Shown here: piece by piece, positions 34,494 through 43,736 of the stretch
Numbering within the stretch: the first letter of the stretch is position 1
Layout of the letters: each line of letters opens with the position of its first letter
DNA from: Candidatus Rifleibacteriota bacterium
GTDB lineage: Bacteria > Muiribacteriota > Ozemobacteria > Ozemobacterales > Ozemobacteraceae
Direction: 5' to 3'
Length of the DNA stretch: 60,446 nucleotides
NCBI GenBank assembly: GCA_018818125.1
Contig: JAHISQ010000117.1
Location: 1 to 60,446 of the forward strand
Position numbers and translations under genes: made by a program
The notes under the pieces: generated by a model
What the model was told of the DNA's origin: nothing
Database searches by the model: none
Seen by the model: the letters and a program-made list of their open reading frames with translations, nothing else

Positions 34494-35948
34494 ATGATTG
34501 AAGACAGAGTAATATGCGTTGACATCGGCTCAACCTGGACCAAGGGAGCCGTATTCAAACTAAGCCATGACCGCTTCAGCTTAGAAAGGCGGGCGGCCAT
34601 GGCTACCACCACCGACTATCTGCCAGATGGCTTTTATGCCGTATTGCGCCATCTGCAGCCAGATTGCAACTGGCACAATACCGAATCAAGTCCATTGCCG
34701 GTCTATTTTTCGTCGTCGGCAAAGGGCGGCTTGAGCGTGGCAGTAGTCGGCCTTGTCCCCGAAATGACTCTGCAGATTGCCAGACTTGCCGCGTTTTCAG
34801 CCGGTGCACGCATCACTGCAGCATATTCTTATCGATTAACCCGAAATTGTATCGCTGCAATCGAAAAATCACGCCCCGATATTCTTTTGCTCTGCGGCGG
34901 CACTGATGGCGGAAATGAGCGCTATGTCACCGAAAACGCCCGCGTCCTGGCCAGTTCAGATTATGATGGCACAATTATCTATGCCGGTAACAATATGGCT
35001 GTCGATCAGATCCGTGACCTGCTGGATTCCCGCGATCTGCGCATCAGTGAAAACCTTATGCCGGATTTTGGACAACTTAACATCGAGCCGGTCAGAGAAG
35101 CAATCAAGAGTGTTTTTCTCGAACGGATAGTTTCAGGAAAAGGTCTTGATCAGCTGATTCGTCAGTTCGACACCCAGCCCCTGCCCACACCTCTGGCAAT
35201 GATCAATCTAGTTGATGCTATCGGCAAAAATATAGCTGACTGGCAAAATTTTGCATTAATCGACATGGGTGGCGCTACTACAGATTTTTACTCGTTTGCC
35301 GAAGCCTATTATGCAGATTCAGGCACAATAATGAAGGGCATTGTGGAGCCAAGACTCAAACGAACTGTCGAGGGCGATCTGGGTATGCGCGTCAGCGCTG
35401 AGTCAGCTTTTGAAACAGCCCGCGACCTGCTGCTGGCAAGTCTTGAAGGTTCGCAACAAAGCCTTGAAAGTCTGCGGGCATACACCGAAAAGCTGGTTGC
35501 CAATACCAGTCACCTGCCCGCAGATCTTGCTGAACAAAGTTATGATCAGCTTTTGGCTTCTGCCTGCATATTTCACGCTGTCATGCGACACGCTGGAATC
35601 ATAGAACAGATTTATACTGCCAAAGGGCCGGTATGGGCTCAGTCTGGCAAAGATTTGCGCCGTATAAATCGCATTGTCGGAACTGGCGGTTTTCTTGCTG
35701 CCATGGGTCGGGCGGGTGATGCCATCGAACTGCCGTTTTCACCGCAGCCAGATGTAGAGAAAATACCGCTTTTACCGGTTAACTTTGAATATTATGCCGA
35801 CCCTGATTACATTTTGCCGTTGCTTGGCAGCCTGGCCGAAAAATACCCGCGCCAGAGTGCTGCAGCTGCCGTTTCTTATTTGACCCGACTGCATCCAAAC
35901 GAAGAAGAAGTTAAGGAGTTCAGCCACAGTGAGTTCACAGATGCTTAG
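34494..35948 (+). CDS. glmL: MutL/GlmL ASKHA-fold protein of glutamate mutase
   Basis: The 484-aa protein has the actin/HSP70-like ATPase fold: phosphate-1 motif CVDIGSTWTKGAV at residue 8, LLCGGTDGGN, and phosphate-2 LIDMGGATTDFYS. MutL proteins sit between the two mutase genes in known operons and are thought to reactivate the damaged B12 enzyme. AAGG stands eight bases before the ATG. Its 3' end overlaps glmE by 20 bases and contains the glmE ribosome-binding site. Confidence 0.94.
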   Translation: MIEDRVICVDIGSTWTKGAVFKLSHDRFSLERRAAMATTTDYLPDGFYAVLRHLQPDCNWHNTESSPLPVYFSSSAKGGLSVAVVGLVPEMTLQIARLAAFSAGARITAAYSYRLTRNCIAAIEKSRPDILLLCGGTDGGNERYVTENARVLASSDYDGTIIYAGNNMAVDQIRDLLDSRDLRISENLMPDFGQLNIEPVREAIKSVFLERIVSGKGLDQLIRQFDTQPLPTPLAMINLVDAIGKNIADWQNFALIDMGGATTDFYSFAEAYYADSGTIMKGIVEPRLKRTVEGDLGMRVSAESAFETARDLLLASLEGSQQSLESLRAYTEKLVANTSHLPADLAEQSYDQLLASACIFHAVMRHAGIIEQIYTAKGPVWAQSGKDLRRINRIVGTGGFLAAMGRAGDAIELPFSPQPDVEKIPLLPVNFEYYADPDYILPLLGSLAEKYPRQSAAAAVSYLTRLHPNEEEVKEFSHSEFTDA

Positions 35949-37374
35949 TATTGACGATTTCAATCAGATCCGTAGTGAAATTCTAGAAACCTGGCCTACC
36001 GGTCACAATCTCAGTCTCGAAGACGGTATTGCTTATCAGCAGAAAATTCCCGAAGCTAAAAACTTCGCGGCGGCAATGCGCAAGGCTTCCGAGGCCGGCG
36101 AAACCCTGCTGCAGCCGAGAGCCGGCGTGGCGCTTATTCAAGATCACATCAAGCTTTTGCAGTATCTCGAAACTGAGGGTGCAGCAGATCTGCTTCCGAC
36201 AACAATCGACGCCTATACTCGCCAGAACCGTTATCAGGAAGCAGCAGTCGGTATCGAAAAATCTCTGCAGGCGCGAACCTCTCTGCTGAATGGTTTTCCT
36301 GCTGTAAATCATGGTCTGATTGGTTGCCGTCAGGTTACCGAAGCGGTTAAAAAGCCGATTCAGGTGCGTCATGGAACTCCTGATGCCCGTCTGCTCGCCG
36401 AGATAACTCTTGCCGGAGGCTTTACCAGCTACGAAGGCGGCGGCATTTCTTACAACATACCTTACACCAAGAAAGTGCCCCTTAAAAAATCAATCGAAGA
36501 CTGGAAATATGTTGATCGGCTGGTGGGCATTTATGAGGAAAATGGTGTTCACATCAATCGCGAACCATTTGGACCGCTTACCGGAACACTTGTTCCACCG
36601 TTCGTCAGTCATGTTGTTGCAATAGTAGAAGGCATTTTAGCTTTGCGACAGGGCGTTAAATCGCTGACTCTCGGCTATGGTCAGGGTGGCAACATGTTTC
36701 AGGATATCGCTGCGTTGATTTCGCTCAAGAAACTGGCTCACGAATTTTTCAAGCGTGAAGGTTTCAGCGATTACGAATTGACGACCGTATTCCATCAGTG
36801 GATGGGCGGCTTCCCGGAAGATGAAGCCAAGGCTTTTTCAGTAATCAGCTGGGGAGCTTCTGTCGCTGTTCTTGCCGGGGCCGACAAGGTTATCGTTAAA
36901 TCGCCGCACGAAGCTATGGGCATTCCGACAAAAGAGGCGAATGCGCAGGGACTGCGTTGTACACGCCAGGCAGTCAACATGCTTAGAGATCACAGGTTTC
37001 CGATCAGCGGCGATCATCAGAAAGAGATTGAGATGATTGAGCGCGAAGTAAGATGCATAATGGAAGCGATTTATCGCCTGGGCAATGGAGAGATTGAGAC
37101 CGGTGTTGTTGCCGCTTTTGAGGCGGGTGTAATAGATGTTCCATTTGCACCTTCTATTTATAACCACGGCAAAATTCTGCCGATGCGCGACAATGAAGGC
37201 TATATCAGGGTGTTCAACAAGGGCAGCCTGGGTCTCGACGACGAAATAATGGCCTATCATCGCGCCAAGCTCGAAGAACGGGCAAAAGCTGAAAGGCGTG
37301 AAGTGTGTTTCCAGATGGTTACCGACGATATTTACGCAATCAGCAAAGGCAGACTGGTAGGGAGACCAAGATGA
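35929..37374 (+). CDS. glmE: Glutamate (methylaspartate) mutase, E subunit
   Basis: The 481-aa protein is the catalytic TIM-barrel subunit of glutamate mutase. It has family stretches such as QVRHGTPDARLLAEITLAGG (substrate-binding arginines), TSYEGGGISYNIPYTK, GYGQGGNMFQDIAAL and FHQWMGGFPEDEAKA. It starts with GTG at 35929, ten bases after AAGGAG; an ATG four codons later is too far from that site. Its stop overlaps the start of the ammonia-lyase gene (ATGA). The length is as expected (483 aa in clostridia). Confidence 0.96.
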   Translation: MSSQMLSIDDFNQIRSEILETWPTGHNLSLEDGIAYQQKIPEAKNFAAAMRKASEAGETLLQPRAGVALIQDHIKLLQYLETEGAADLLPTTIDAYTRQNRYQEAAVGIEKSLQARTSLLNGFPAVNHGLIGCRQVTEAVKKPIQVRHGTPDARLLAEITLAGGFTSYEGGGISYNIPYTKKVPLKKSIEDWKYVDRLVGIYEENGVHINREPFGPLTGTLVPPFVSHVVAIVEGILALRQGVKSLTLGYGQGGNMFQDIAALISLKKLAHEFFKREGFSDYELTTVFHQWMGGFPEDEAKAFSVISWGASVAVLAGADKVIVKSPHEAMGIPTKEANAQGLRCTRQAVNMLRDHRFPISGDHQKEIEMIEREVRCIMEAIYRLGNGEIETGVVAAFEAGVIDVPFAPSIYNHGKILPMRDNEGYIRVFNKGSLGLDDEIMAYHRAKLEERAKAERREVCFQMVTDDIYAISKGRLVGRPR

Positions 37375-38621
37375 AAATTATAAAAGCAGCTTTTTCCAGG
37401 GGCATTTCGGCCTTCTTTTTTGATGACCAGCGTGCAATTAAAAAAGGCGCCGGGCACGATGGTTTTGTTTACACTGGTGAACCGGTTACTCCGGGATTCA
37501 GTCGCATAAGACAGGCCGGCCAGAGCATATCGGTTATGTTACTTCTCGAAGACGGGCAGATAGCGGTCGGCGATTGCGCAGCTGTTCAGTATTCAGGCGC
37601 CGGCGGACGTGACCCCCTGTTTCTGGCAGATGAATATGTGCCGTTTCTTGAAAAGCATGTCAGGCCTCTGTTAGAGGGTCTTGAACTTGGCACTTTTCGC
37701 GATATGTCGGCAAAATTTGCTGGACTGCAGATTGAAGGCAAACCACTGCATTCGGCCATTCGTTACGGCTTGACTCAGGCGCTGCTGGATGCCCGTGCCA
37801 AGTCCTTGAAGCTTCTTCCGTGCGAAGTAATCTGTGCTGAATACAATCTGCCGGTTATTGCCGAGCGCGTGCCAATCTTCGGTCAGAGCGGCGATAATCG
37901 CTACGATAACGTTGACAAAATGATTATCAAGGGCGTCGAAGTGCTGCCGCATGGCTTGATCAACAACATTGACGAAAAGCTTGGGCGCAATGGCGAAAAA
38001 CTGCGTGAATATATCGAATGGCTGGTTCGCCGCATTAAAAAACTGCGCAGCAGCGAAGCCTATCAGCCCAGTCTGCACATCGACGTTTACGGCAATATCG
38101 GGGCGATTTTCAATGACGATATGGACAGGGTTGTTGACTATCTCGCCTCACTCGAAGCGCACGCCGGCGGCCTGCCACTTTACATTGAAGGCCCGGTCGA
38201 CATGGAAGAAAAGCAGCTGCAGATCGAAAAACTCGGTTACATCACGCAAAAGCTTCACAAAATCGGGTCAAAGGTAAAGATCGTAGCCGACGAATGGTGC
38301 AATACCTATGAAGATGTCCGTGATTTCTGCGATGCTAAAGCCTGCGATATGGTTCAGATCAAGACGCCCGATCTCGGTGGTATTCAGAATATTGTCGAAA
38401 GCGTGATCTATTGTCGTAAGACCGGCGTAGAAGCGTATCAGGGCGGAACATGCAACGAAACGGACGTTACCGCGCGCATCTGCGTGCATCTGGCGGTGGC
38501 CGCCAGAGCTGAACGTATGCTGGCCAAGCCCGGCATGGGCTTTGACGAGGGATTTACTATTGTTAATAACGAACTTGAGCGCATAATTGCAATTCTGCGC
38601 CTGAAAAACGGGGTGAAGTAA
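37371..38621 (+). CDS. mal: Methylaspartate ammonia-lyase
   Basis: The 416-aa enolase-superfamily enzyme turns 3-methylaspartate into mesaconate and ammonia. Key residues are visible: the histidine in VLPHGLINN (about residue 194, the family's H194), the catalytic lysine in MVQIKTPDLGGIQN (about 331), and the family-typical AYQGGTCNETD and MLAKPGMGFDEGFTIV. The length matches the 413-aa clostridial enzyme. It overlaps glmE by 4 bases, and the next gene starts within its stop codon (TAATG). Confidence 0.96.
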   Translation: MKIIKAAFSRGISAFFFDDQRAIKKGAGHDGFVYTGEPVTPGFSRIRQAGQSISVMLLLEDGQIAVGDCAAVQYSGAGGRDPLFLADEYVPFLEKHVRPLLEGLELGTFRDMSAKFAGLQIEGKPLHSAIRYGLTQALLDARAKSLKLLPCEVICAEYNLPVIAERVPIFGQSGDNRYDNVDKMIIKGVEVLPHGLINNIDEKLGRNGEKLREYIEWLVRRIKKLRSSEAYQPSLHIDVYGNIGAIFNDDMDRVVDYLASLEAHAGGLPLYIEGPVDMEEKQLQIEKLGYITQKLHKIGSKVKIVADEWCNTYEDVRDFCDAKACDMVQIKTPDLGGIQNIVESVIYCRKTGVEAYQGGTCNETDVTARICVHLAVAARAERMLAKPGMGFDEGFTIVNNELERIIAILRLKNGVK

Positions 38622-40000
38622 TGACAAACAATGAAGAATTCAGAGTTTTATCGCCTACCGCCATTCTTGGTTATGGGTTTCCAGAAAGCTCATTTAAACG
38701 CGGCATCGAACGACAGCCGCATCTGATTGCGGTAGATGCCGGTTCGACTGATCCGGGCCCCTATTATCTTGGCGCCGGCAAAGCTTTTACTGATCGTGCT
38801 TTCGTCAAGCGTGATCTGCGTTACATGCTTAAAGCAGGCGTAGCAAATAATATTCCGGTTGTTATCGGAACTGCCGGTGGCTCCGGGGCTTCGGTTCACC
38901 TCCAATGGTGCCGCCAGATAATTCACGAAATCGCCAGAGAAGATAAGCTAAGCTTCAAAATGGGCGTGATTCCATCGGACATCAATAAAGACGCTGTTAA
39001 AAAAGCTCTGACTGAAGGTCGCATCAGTCCGCTGGCCTGTGTACATGAGCTGACCGAAAACCTGATCGACGAAACAACCTATGTGGTTGCTCAGATAGGC
39101 ATTGAGCCAATTATTGAAGCACTTGAAGCTGGCTGCAATGTAGTTTTGACCGGTCGCTGCTATGATCCGGCTGTTTTTGCCGCACTGCCGGTTATGAAGG
39201 GTTATGACGAAGGTCTGGCGCTGCATATGGGCAAAATTCTTGAATGTGCCGCCATTGCTTCGACTCCAGGTTCTGGCGCCGACTGCGCTCTTGGCATTCT
39301 CAAAAAGGATTCTTTTATACTTGAGGCGCTCAATCCGAAACGCAAGTTTACCTGTGAATCAGCGGCCGCTCATACACTTTATGAAAAGTCAGACCCTTAT
39401 CATCTGCCCGGTCCGGGCGGCGCAATCAATCTTGAAGATTGCTCGTTCACCGATATAGGCGATGGCCGTGTAGAAGTTAAAGGCAGCCGCTTCGAGAAAA
39501 CTCCGCGATACTGGATAAAACTTGAAGGTGCCCGTCCGATTGGCTATCGCAGCATCAGTATAGCCGGCACGCGAGATCCGATAATGATAGCCGGAATCGA
39601 CACTATTCTTGCTGAAGTTCAGCAGCAGCTGAATGAAATGTCAGGCGATAACGATGGTTCTCAGAAGCTGTTTTTCCATGTTTATGGCAAAAATGGCGTA
39701 ATGGGGCCACTTGAACCATTACTTCAGACAAGCTCGCACGAACTCTGCATTGTTATTGAAGCTCTCTGCCCTACCCAGGAGCAGGCTGACACACTATGCA
39801 GCGTAGCACGTTCGACTCTGTTGCACTACGGCTATGAAGGGCGCATTTCTACAGCCGGCAATCTGGCCTTTCCGTTCTCACCATCGGATATTAAAATGGG
39901 CCAGGTTTTTGAATTTTCAATTTACCATCTGATGGATCCGGCTGGTGAAAAGCTATTTTTCACCAGTATCGAATCGTTCAGGAATGGCCAAAAATTTTGA
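38621..40000 (+). CDS. AtuA-family (DUF1446) protein
   Basis: The 459-aa protein belongs to the acyclic-terpene-utilisation AtuA/DUF1446 family (AVDAGSTDPGPYYLGAG near residue 40, IGTAGGSGASVHLQW, VLTGRCYDPAVFAALP, LPGPGGAINLEDC, CESAAAHTLYEKSDPYHLPG). The family's reaction is not established. AtuA-like and DUF4387 proteins are known to occur side by side or fused, and here the pair sits between methylaspartate ammonia-lyase and the fumarase. It overlaps the ammonia-lyase gene by 1 base. A step acting on citramalate or its CoA ester is a reasonable inference, nothing more. Confidence 0.88.
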   Translation: MTNNEEFRVLSPTAILGYGFPESSFKRGIERQPHLIAVDAGSTDPGPYYLGAGKAFTDRAFVKRDLRYMLKAGVANNIPVVIGTAGGSGASVHLQWCRQIIHEIAREDKLSFKMGVIPSDINKDAVKKALTEGRISPLACVHELTENLIDETTYVVAQIGIEPIIEALEAGCNVVLTGRCYDPAVFAALPVMKGYDEGLALHMGKILECAAIASTPGSGADCALGILKKDSFILEALNPKRKFTCESAAAHTLYEKSDPYHLPGPGGAINLEDCSFTDIGDGRVEVKGSRFEKTPRYWIKLEGARPIGYRSISIAGTRDPIMIAGIDTILAEVQQQLNEMSGDNDGSQKLFFHVYGKNGVMGPLEPLLQTSSHELCIVIEALCPTQEQADTLCSVARSTLLHYGYEGRISTAGNLAFPFSPSDIKMGQVFEFSIYHLMDPAGEKLFFTSIESFRNGQKF

Positions 40001-40086
40001 CGCTCAAACCGGCGTCACTGCGCGGGTGGAGTTGCCACGCTACCGGGTTGAACAAGTTTCAGCCCTGATGTAAAGGAAACAAAGAC

Positions 40087-40398
40087 ATGAAAAGAAACAT
40101 TCTCGAAGCAGCCAAGGTAATCAGATCAAAGAATGCCGGCCCGTTTGAGCTGACTTTCGATATTATTTTCAAGACCAGGGATTACTTTGAGCAGTTCAAA
40201 AGCCAGCAGATCATAAATGTCAAAATGATAGCCGGCCTGCTTAAAATCGACGAAAGTGACATTCTGAGCATCATATGGTTTGCTCCGGCCAACGCTGTTA
40301 AAATCACGATCAAACGGCCAATGCCTTCAGGGGCGCCGGGCGAAACCGACATATACGGTGCCCAGCAGCACGCGCCGCTTCTGGCAATAGAGTTCTGA
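40087..40398 (+). CDS. DUF4387 protein (AtuA partner)
   Basis: The 103-aa protein is a DUF4387 member: it begins AAKVIRSKNAGPFELTFDIIF and ends with YGAQQHAPLLAIEF, both typical. These small proteins accompany or are fused to AtuA/DUF1446 proteins, so it is probably a second subunit of the same enzyme. An 86-base gap separates it from the AtuA gene; that gap has no clear hairpin. AAGGA precedes the ATG by nine bases. The function is unknown. Confidence 0.87.
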   Translation: MKRNILEAAKVIRSKNAGPFELTFDIIFKTRDYFEQFKSQQIINVKMIAGLLKIDESDILSIIWFAPANAVKITIKRPMPSGAPGETDIYGAQQHAPLLAIEF

Positions 40399-40399
40399 T

Positions 40400-41365
40400 A
40401 TGCCTAACGAGTCGTTTCTACACGCTAATCAGTCGCATTTTGAGACGCTTCTCTATTCGGTGTATTACGCGCCGCGCGGGCGGCCGCGTCTCTACGTCCT
40501 GGCAGGTCAGCTGGCCAGTCGCTATCTGACGCCAGGCGATCTTCTGATCGGCATCATCGGCGCAGAAGGTGCGGGCAAATCCACCCTGATCAAGGGCCTT
40601 TTCCCAGGGCTGGAGCTTACCAACGACGATGATGGCGTCAATCTTCGGCCAACGCCGATTTACGATTTTCACTCTGATGATTTTTTTGCTGCGCATACCT
40701 TTCATCTTGATATTCGGTATGAGCTCGCATTTAAACAGCAGTTTGAGATTGTTGAAGCGATAAACCGTGCATTGGAAGACGGTCGGCGCGTAGTAATCGA
40801 ACATTTCGACCTTATTTACAAGGCAATGGGTTTTAATGCCCAGATAATTTTCGGTCTTGGCGAAGAGGTTATTGTTGCGCGACCGACTGTGTTCGGGCCA
40901 ACGCCTGCTTCGATCAAGAGCGTCGTCGAGAAGACGACAAAGTATCGCAAGATGGCTCATTCTGCCGAAGACATTACCAGTTACATTCTCGCGACTGATT
41001 ATGGTTACACCCGCCGGGTACTACACTCTGATGTTAAGCATGGTTTTGTTATCAAGTTCCCGGAAGAGCCTAAGATAGATCTTGACGAGCTTGAAGCCAA
41101 AATTCGTAATGTTATTAGCAACAACGTGCCGATCGGCATCTGTGCCAAAGACCGCATCAGAATCGGGGAGTGGGAGATTTACTGTACCGGCACCAGAACG
41201 CATTGCAAGGCATCCGGTGAGATAGAGGATTTTCGACTCCTCAAAAAATACATGTTCGACCCGATCTGGCATGAATACATGCTGGTTGGTATAGTTGGCA
41301 AGAAGTATCGTTCGGGAATCGAAGACATGGTTTACTTTGACGAAGAGGGCTTAAAGGGGATTTAG
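40400..41365 (+). CDS. P-loop ATPase-like protein of the methylaspartate operon
   Basis: The 321-aa protein has a Walker A motif GAEGAGKST at about residues 54-62, and later helical and beta segments including VVIEHFDLIYKAMGFNAQIIFG. The C-terminal part (about 245-300: RIRIGEWEIYCTGTRTHCKASGEIE) resembles a module that databases call an alanyl-tRNA synthetase second additional domain, as far as I recall. It is neither a synthetase nor a known kinase. It starts one base after the DUF4387 stop and is followed after 4 bases by the fumarase gene. A role in handling an intermediate, or as a regulatory ATP-binding protein, is a guess. Confidence 0.7.
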   Translation: MPNESFLHANQSHFETLLYSVYYAPRGRPRLYVLAGQLASRYLTPGDLLIGIIGAEGAGKSTLIKGLFPGLELTNDDDGVNLRPTPIYDFHSDDFFAAHTFHLDIRYELAFKQQFEIVEAINRALEDGRRVVIEHFDLIYKAMGFNAQIIFGLGEEVIVARPTVFGPTPASIKSVVEKTTKYRKMAHSAEDITSYILATDYGYTRRVLHSDVKHGFVIKFPEEPKIDLDELEAKIRNVISNNVPIGICAKDRIRIGEWEIYCTGTRTHCKASGEIEDFRLLKKYMFDPIWHEYMLVGIVGKKYRSGIEDMVYFDEEGLKGI

Positions 41366-41369
41366 GACA

Positions 41370-42926
41370 ATGATCAAACGACAGTATCGCAAAGTCAGCA
41401 ACGCAGGCGTTATCCGGAAGAGCTTCGAAGATCAATGTTTCTTGAGCGTGGAACCACAAGTTCTCTCGCAACTGGCTGCTGAGGCTTTTCATGATTTGTC
41501 ATATTACCTCAGGCCCGATCATCTTGACGAGCTGGCAGCGATAGCTGGCGACCAGAACGCTGCTCCAAATGAGCGATTTGTCTGCACTTCGCTTATCAAA
41601 AATGCCATAATTGCCGCCGAAGGCAAACTGCCGTTGTGCCAGGATACCGGAACTGCAACGATTTTTGCATGGCGTGGCGAGCGTGTGCTTACCGGCGGCG
41701 ACGACGAAAAGATGCTGAGCCTAGGCGTTGAGAAGGCGTGGTCAGAAAATTATCTGCGCTATTCACAAGTTGCACCGCTGAGCATGTTTGAAGAAAAAAA
41801 CACCGGCAACAACCTGCCGGCGCAGATTGATATTGCCTTTTGTCCCGGAGAAGAGTATCGCTTCATGTTCATGGCCAAAGGCGGCGGGTCGGCCAATAAA
41901 ACCCTGTTGTTTCAGGGCAGCCGCGCGCTGCTCAATGAAAAAGCGTTTTCCGCTTTCCTGAAGGATAAGATCGGCGCGCTCGGCGTGGCAGCCTGTCCGC
42001 CATATACGCTGGTCGTAGTTGTCGGTGGCACCTCTCCCGAAGCCAATCTTAAAACAATGAAGCTTGCTTCAACCGGCTGGTATGATGACCTGCCGATGCA
42101 GGCTGATGGCAGTGGCAGCCCGTATCGCGACCGTGAATGGGAAACCCGCGCTCGCGAAATAGCTGCCGAAACCGGCTGGGGTGCCCAATTTGGCGGCTCG
42201 CATCTCGTGCTTGACGCACGCGTTATACGAATGGTACGACATGCCGGTTCCTGCCCTGTTTCGGTCGGTGTTTCATGCAGTGCCCATCGAAATATGCTTG
42301 GCAAGATAACGGCAGATGGCGCTTTCCTTGAGGTTCTCGACCATAATCCGAGCCGGCTGCTCGAAAAGTGCAAGACTGAAGCGCTGCAGGCAGCGGCGAT
42401 TGACCTTGACCGGCCGATGCCGGAGATTCTTAAGCAGCTCGCCAATCAACCTGCCGGTTCTCTGGTTATGCTCAACGGCACAATGGTTGTAGCCCGTGAT
42501 ATGGCGCACGCTCGTTTGTTTGAGATGGTTAACGCCGGACAGCCACTGCCTGATTATTTTAAGAACCATCCGGTTTACTACGCCGGCCCGGCCCGAACTC
42601 CACCGGGATACACGATTGGCAGTTTCGGACCGACAACAGCACAGCGGATGGATGAATACATCGATTTTTTCATGAGTCGTGGGGCTTCACTCGTTACACT
42701 TGCCAAAGGCAACCGCACTGAAGCTGTGGTTAAGGCCTGTGCCGAATACGGAGGTTTCTATCTTGGCACAATTGGAGGCGCAGCGGCTCTGATTGCAAGT
42801 GAGAATATTGTTTCTTCCGAGGTTCTTGACTTCGCTGAATTTGGCATGGAAGCGGTTCACCGCATCATAGTTAGAAACATGCCGGCATTTGTAATTTATG
42901 ATGCCGGGGGCAATTGCCTGTATTAA
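41370..42926 (+). CDS. Class I fumarase family, probable mesaconase
   Basis: The 518-aa protein fuses the alpha and beta parts of class I Fe-S hydratases (FumA/B type). The three cluster cysteines are at C90 (PLCQDTGTA), C209 (VAACPPYT) and C303 (GVSCSAHRNM). The beta part shows GPARTPPGYTIGSFGPTTAQRMD and GGAAALI. In the methylaspartate pathway a class I fumarase homologue hydrates mesaconate to citramalate, and its place as last gene of this operon points to that activity. Fumarase activity is also possible, since known mesaconases are often promiscuous. The enzyme is oxygen-labile. Confidence 0.9.
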   Translation: MIKRQYRKVSNAGVIRKSFEDQCFLSVEPQVLSQLAAEAFHDLSYYLRPDHLDELAAIAGDQNAAPNERFVCTSLIKNAIIAAEGKLPLCQDTGTATIFAWRGERVLTGGDDEKMLSLGVEKAWSENYLRYSQVAPLSMFEEKNTGNNLPAQIDIAFCPGEEYRFMFMAKGGGSANKTLLFQGSRALLNEKAFSAFLKDKIGALGVAACPPYTLVVVVGGTSPEANLKTMKLASTGWYDDLPMQADGSGSPYRDREWETRAREIAAETGWGAQFGGSHLVLDARVIRMVRHAGSCPVSVGVSCSAHRNMLGKITADGAFLEVLDHNPSRLLEKCKTEALQAAAIDLDRPMPEILKQLANQPAGSLVMLNGTMVVARDMAHARLFEMVNAGQPLPDYFKNHPVYYAGPARTPPGYTIGSFGPTTAQRMDEYIDFFMSRGASLVTLAKGNRTEAVVKACAEYGGFYLGTIGGAAALIASENIVSSEVLDFAEFGMEAVHRIIVRNMPAFVIYDAGGNCLY

Positions 42927-42959
42927 GATATCTGCTCAAGCTGAATATTTACGATCGAT

Positions 42960-42988
42960 TTGACGCTTGCTGCTACAGATGATAATAT
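42960..42988 (+). promoter_or_regulatory. Promoter of the lipoprotein gene
   Basis: TTGACG (42960-42965) and TAATAT (42983-42988) are 17 bases apart, about 60 bases before the ATG at 43047. It separates the lipoprotein gene from the upstream operon, although I see no terminator after the fumarase gene. Confidence 0.72.
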
Positions 42989-43046
42989 CTCGTGCACTAT
43001 ATATCATGCTGTGATTCAATATCAACGCCTGCAAATGGAGCTTTAC

Positions 43047-43736
43047 ATGAAAAATCTGTCTCTTTTTTCAATGTTTCTAATGGTGGCGGGCGTTTTTTTA
43101 ACATCGCTCATGGTCGGATGCGGTGGTGGTGGCGGAGGAAATACTGACCCGGCAACGCTGGTGGCAACTCTTTGTGCCGGCACCCTTACCAACGAAGATT
43201 CTGGCGAACAGAACATTCTTTTTGCCTCGGTAAAGGGCGGCGGCAGCGGAATAACCGCGTGGGTCGAAGATCTCAACGGCAACAGAGTCGCCAATCTTTC
43301 TTATGTATCTGCCGCCAACGCACAAGAAGTAACGCTTTCAGCTGCGACGAAGCCTCTCACCCCTGGGAAATACACGCTTTACTATTCTGTTAACACTGAG
43401 ACCTTTTCTGTTTCCAGAGATCTGAACTGGGGAGCTGCGTTACCCAGGTTTCAGACAGCTCCTGCTGCCCCTGCCCTGAATTCTTTTAATCGTACAGTTA
43501 CCGTCAACTCGGTATTAGTAAATTCAGGTACTGCCTCTTATTATCTCAGGGTTTATTCTGCCATTTCTGCTGATAATCTGTATGTTGAATCGACTCCGGT
43601 GCCAGGGGGCGATTTATCAGAATACCTTTCAGGCAACTACGATGAGTTTCGAATCATGGTAGTTGCAGATATCAGCGAGGGCGGCCAGGTGGTAGCTACT
43701 GCCAGATATCTCTACAAAGCTGACGGTTTTAATTGA
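43047..43736 (+). CDS. Putative lipoprotein with glycine stretch
   Basis: The 229-aa protein has a lipoprotein-type signal: hydrophobic LFSMFLMVAGVFLTSLMVG then a cysteine (about residue 25) followed at once by six glycines, a flexible tether. The methionine at the third position before Cys is slightly off the lipobox consensus. The rest is beta-rich, probably two Ig-like or immunoglobulin-fold modules (residues 35-125 and 130-229), with no recognised family. The start at 43047 follows GGAG at six bases; in-frame ATGs upstream fall between promoter and RBS. Its 3' end overlaps the converging FecR-like gene by 8 bases. Confidence 0.75.
   Translation: MKNLSLFSMFLMVAGVFLTSLMVGCGGGGGGNTDPATLVATLCAGTLTNEDSGEQNILFASVKGGGSGITAWVEDLNGNRVANLSYVSAANAQEVTLSAATKPLTPGKYTLYYSVNTETFSVSRDLNWGAALPRFQTAPAAPALNSFNRTVTVNSVLVNSGTASYYLRVYSAISADNLYVESTPVPGGDLSEYLSGNYDEFRIMVVADISEGGQVVATARYLYKADGFN

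Noticed and set aside
37305..37370. Upstream in-frame extension of methylaspartate ammonia-lyase
   Set aside because: These 22 codons overlap the glmE end in another frame. The start at 37371 makes an ATGA overlap and gives the family's normal N-terminus.
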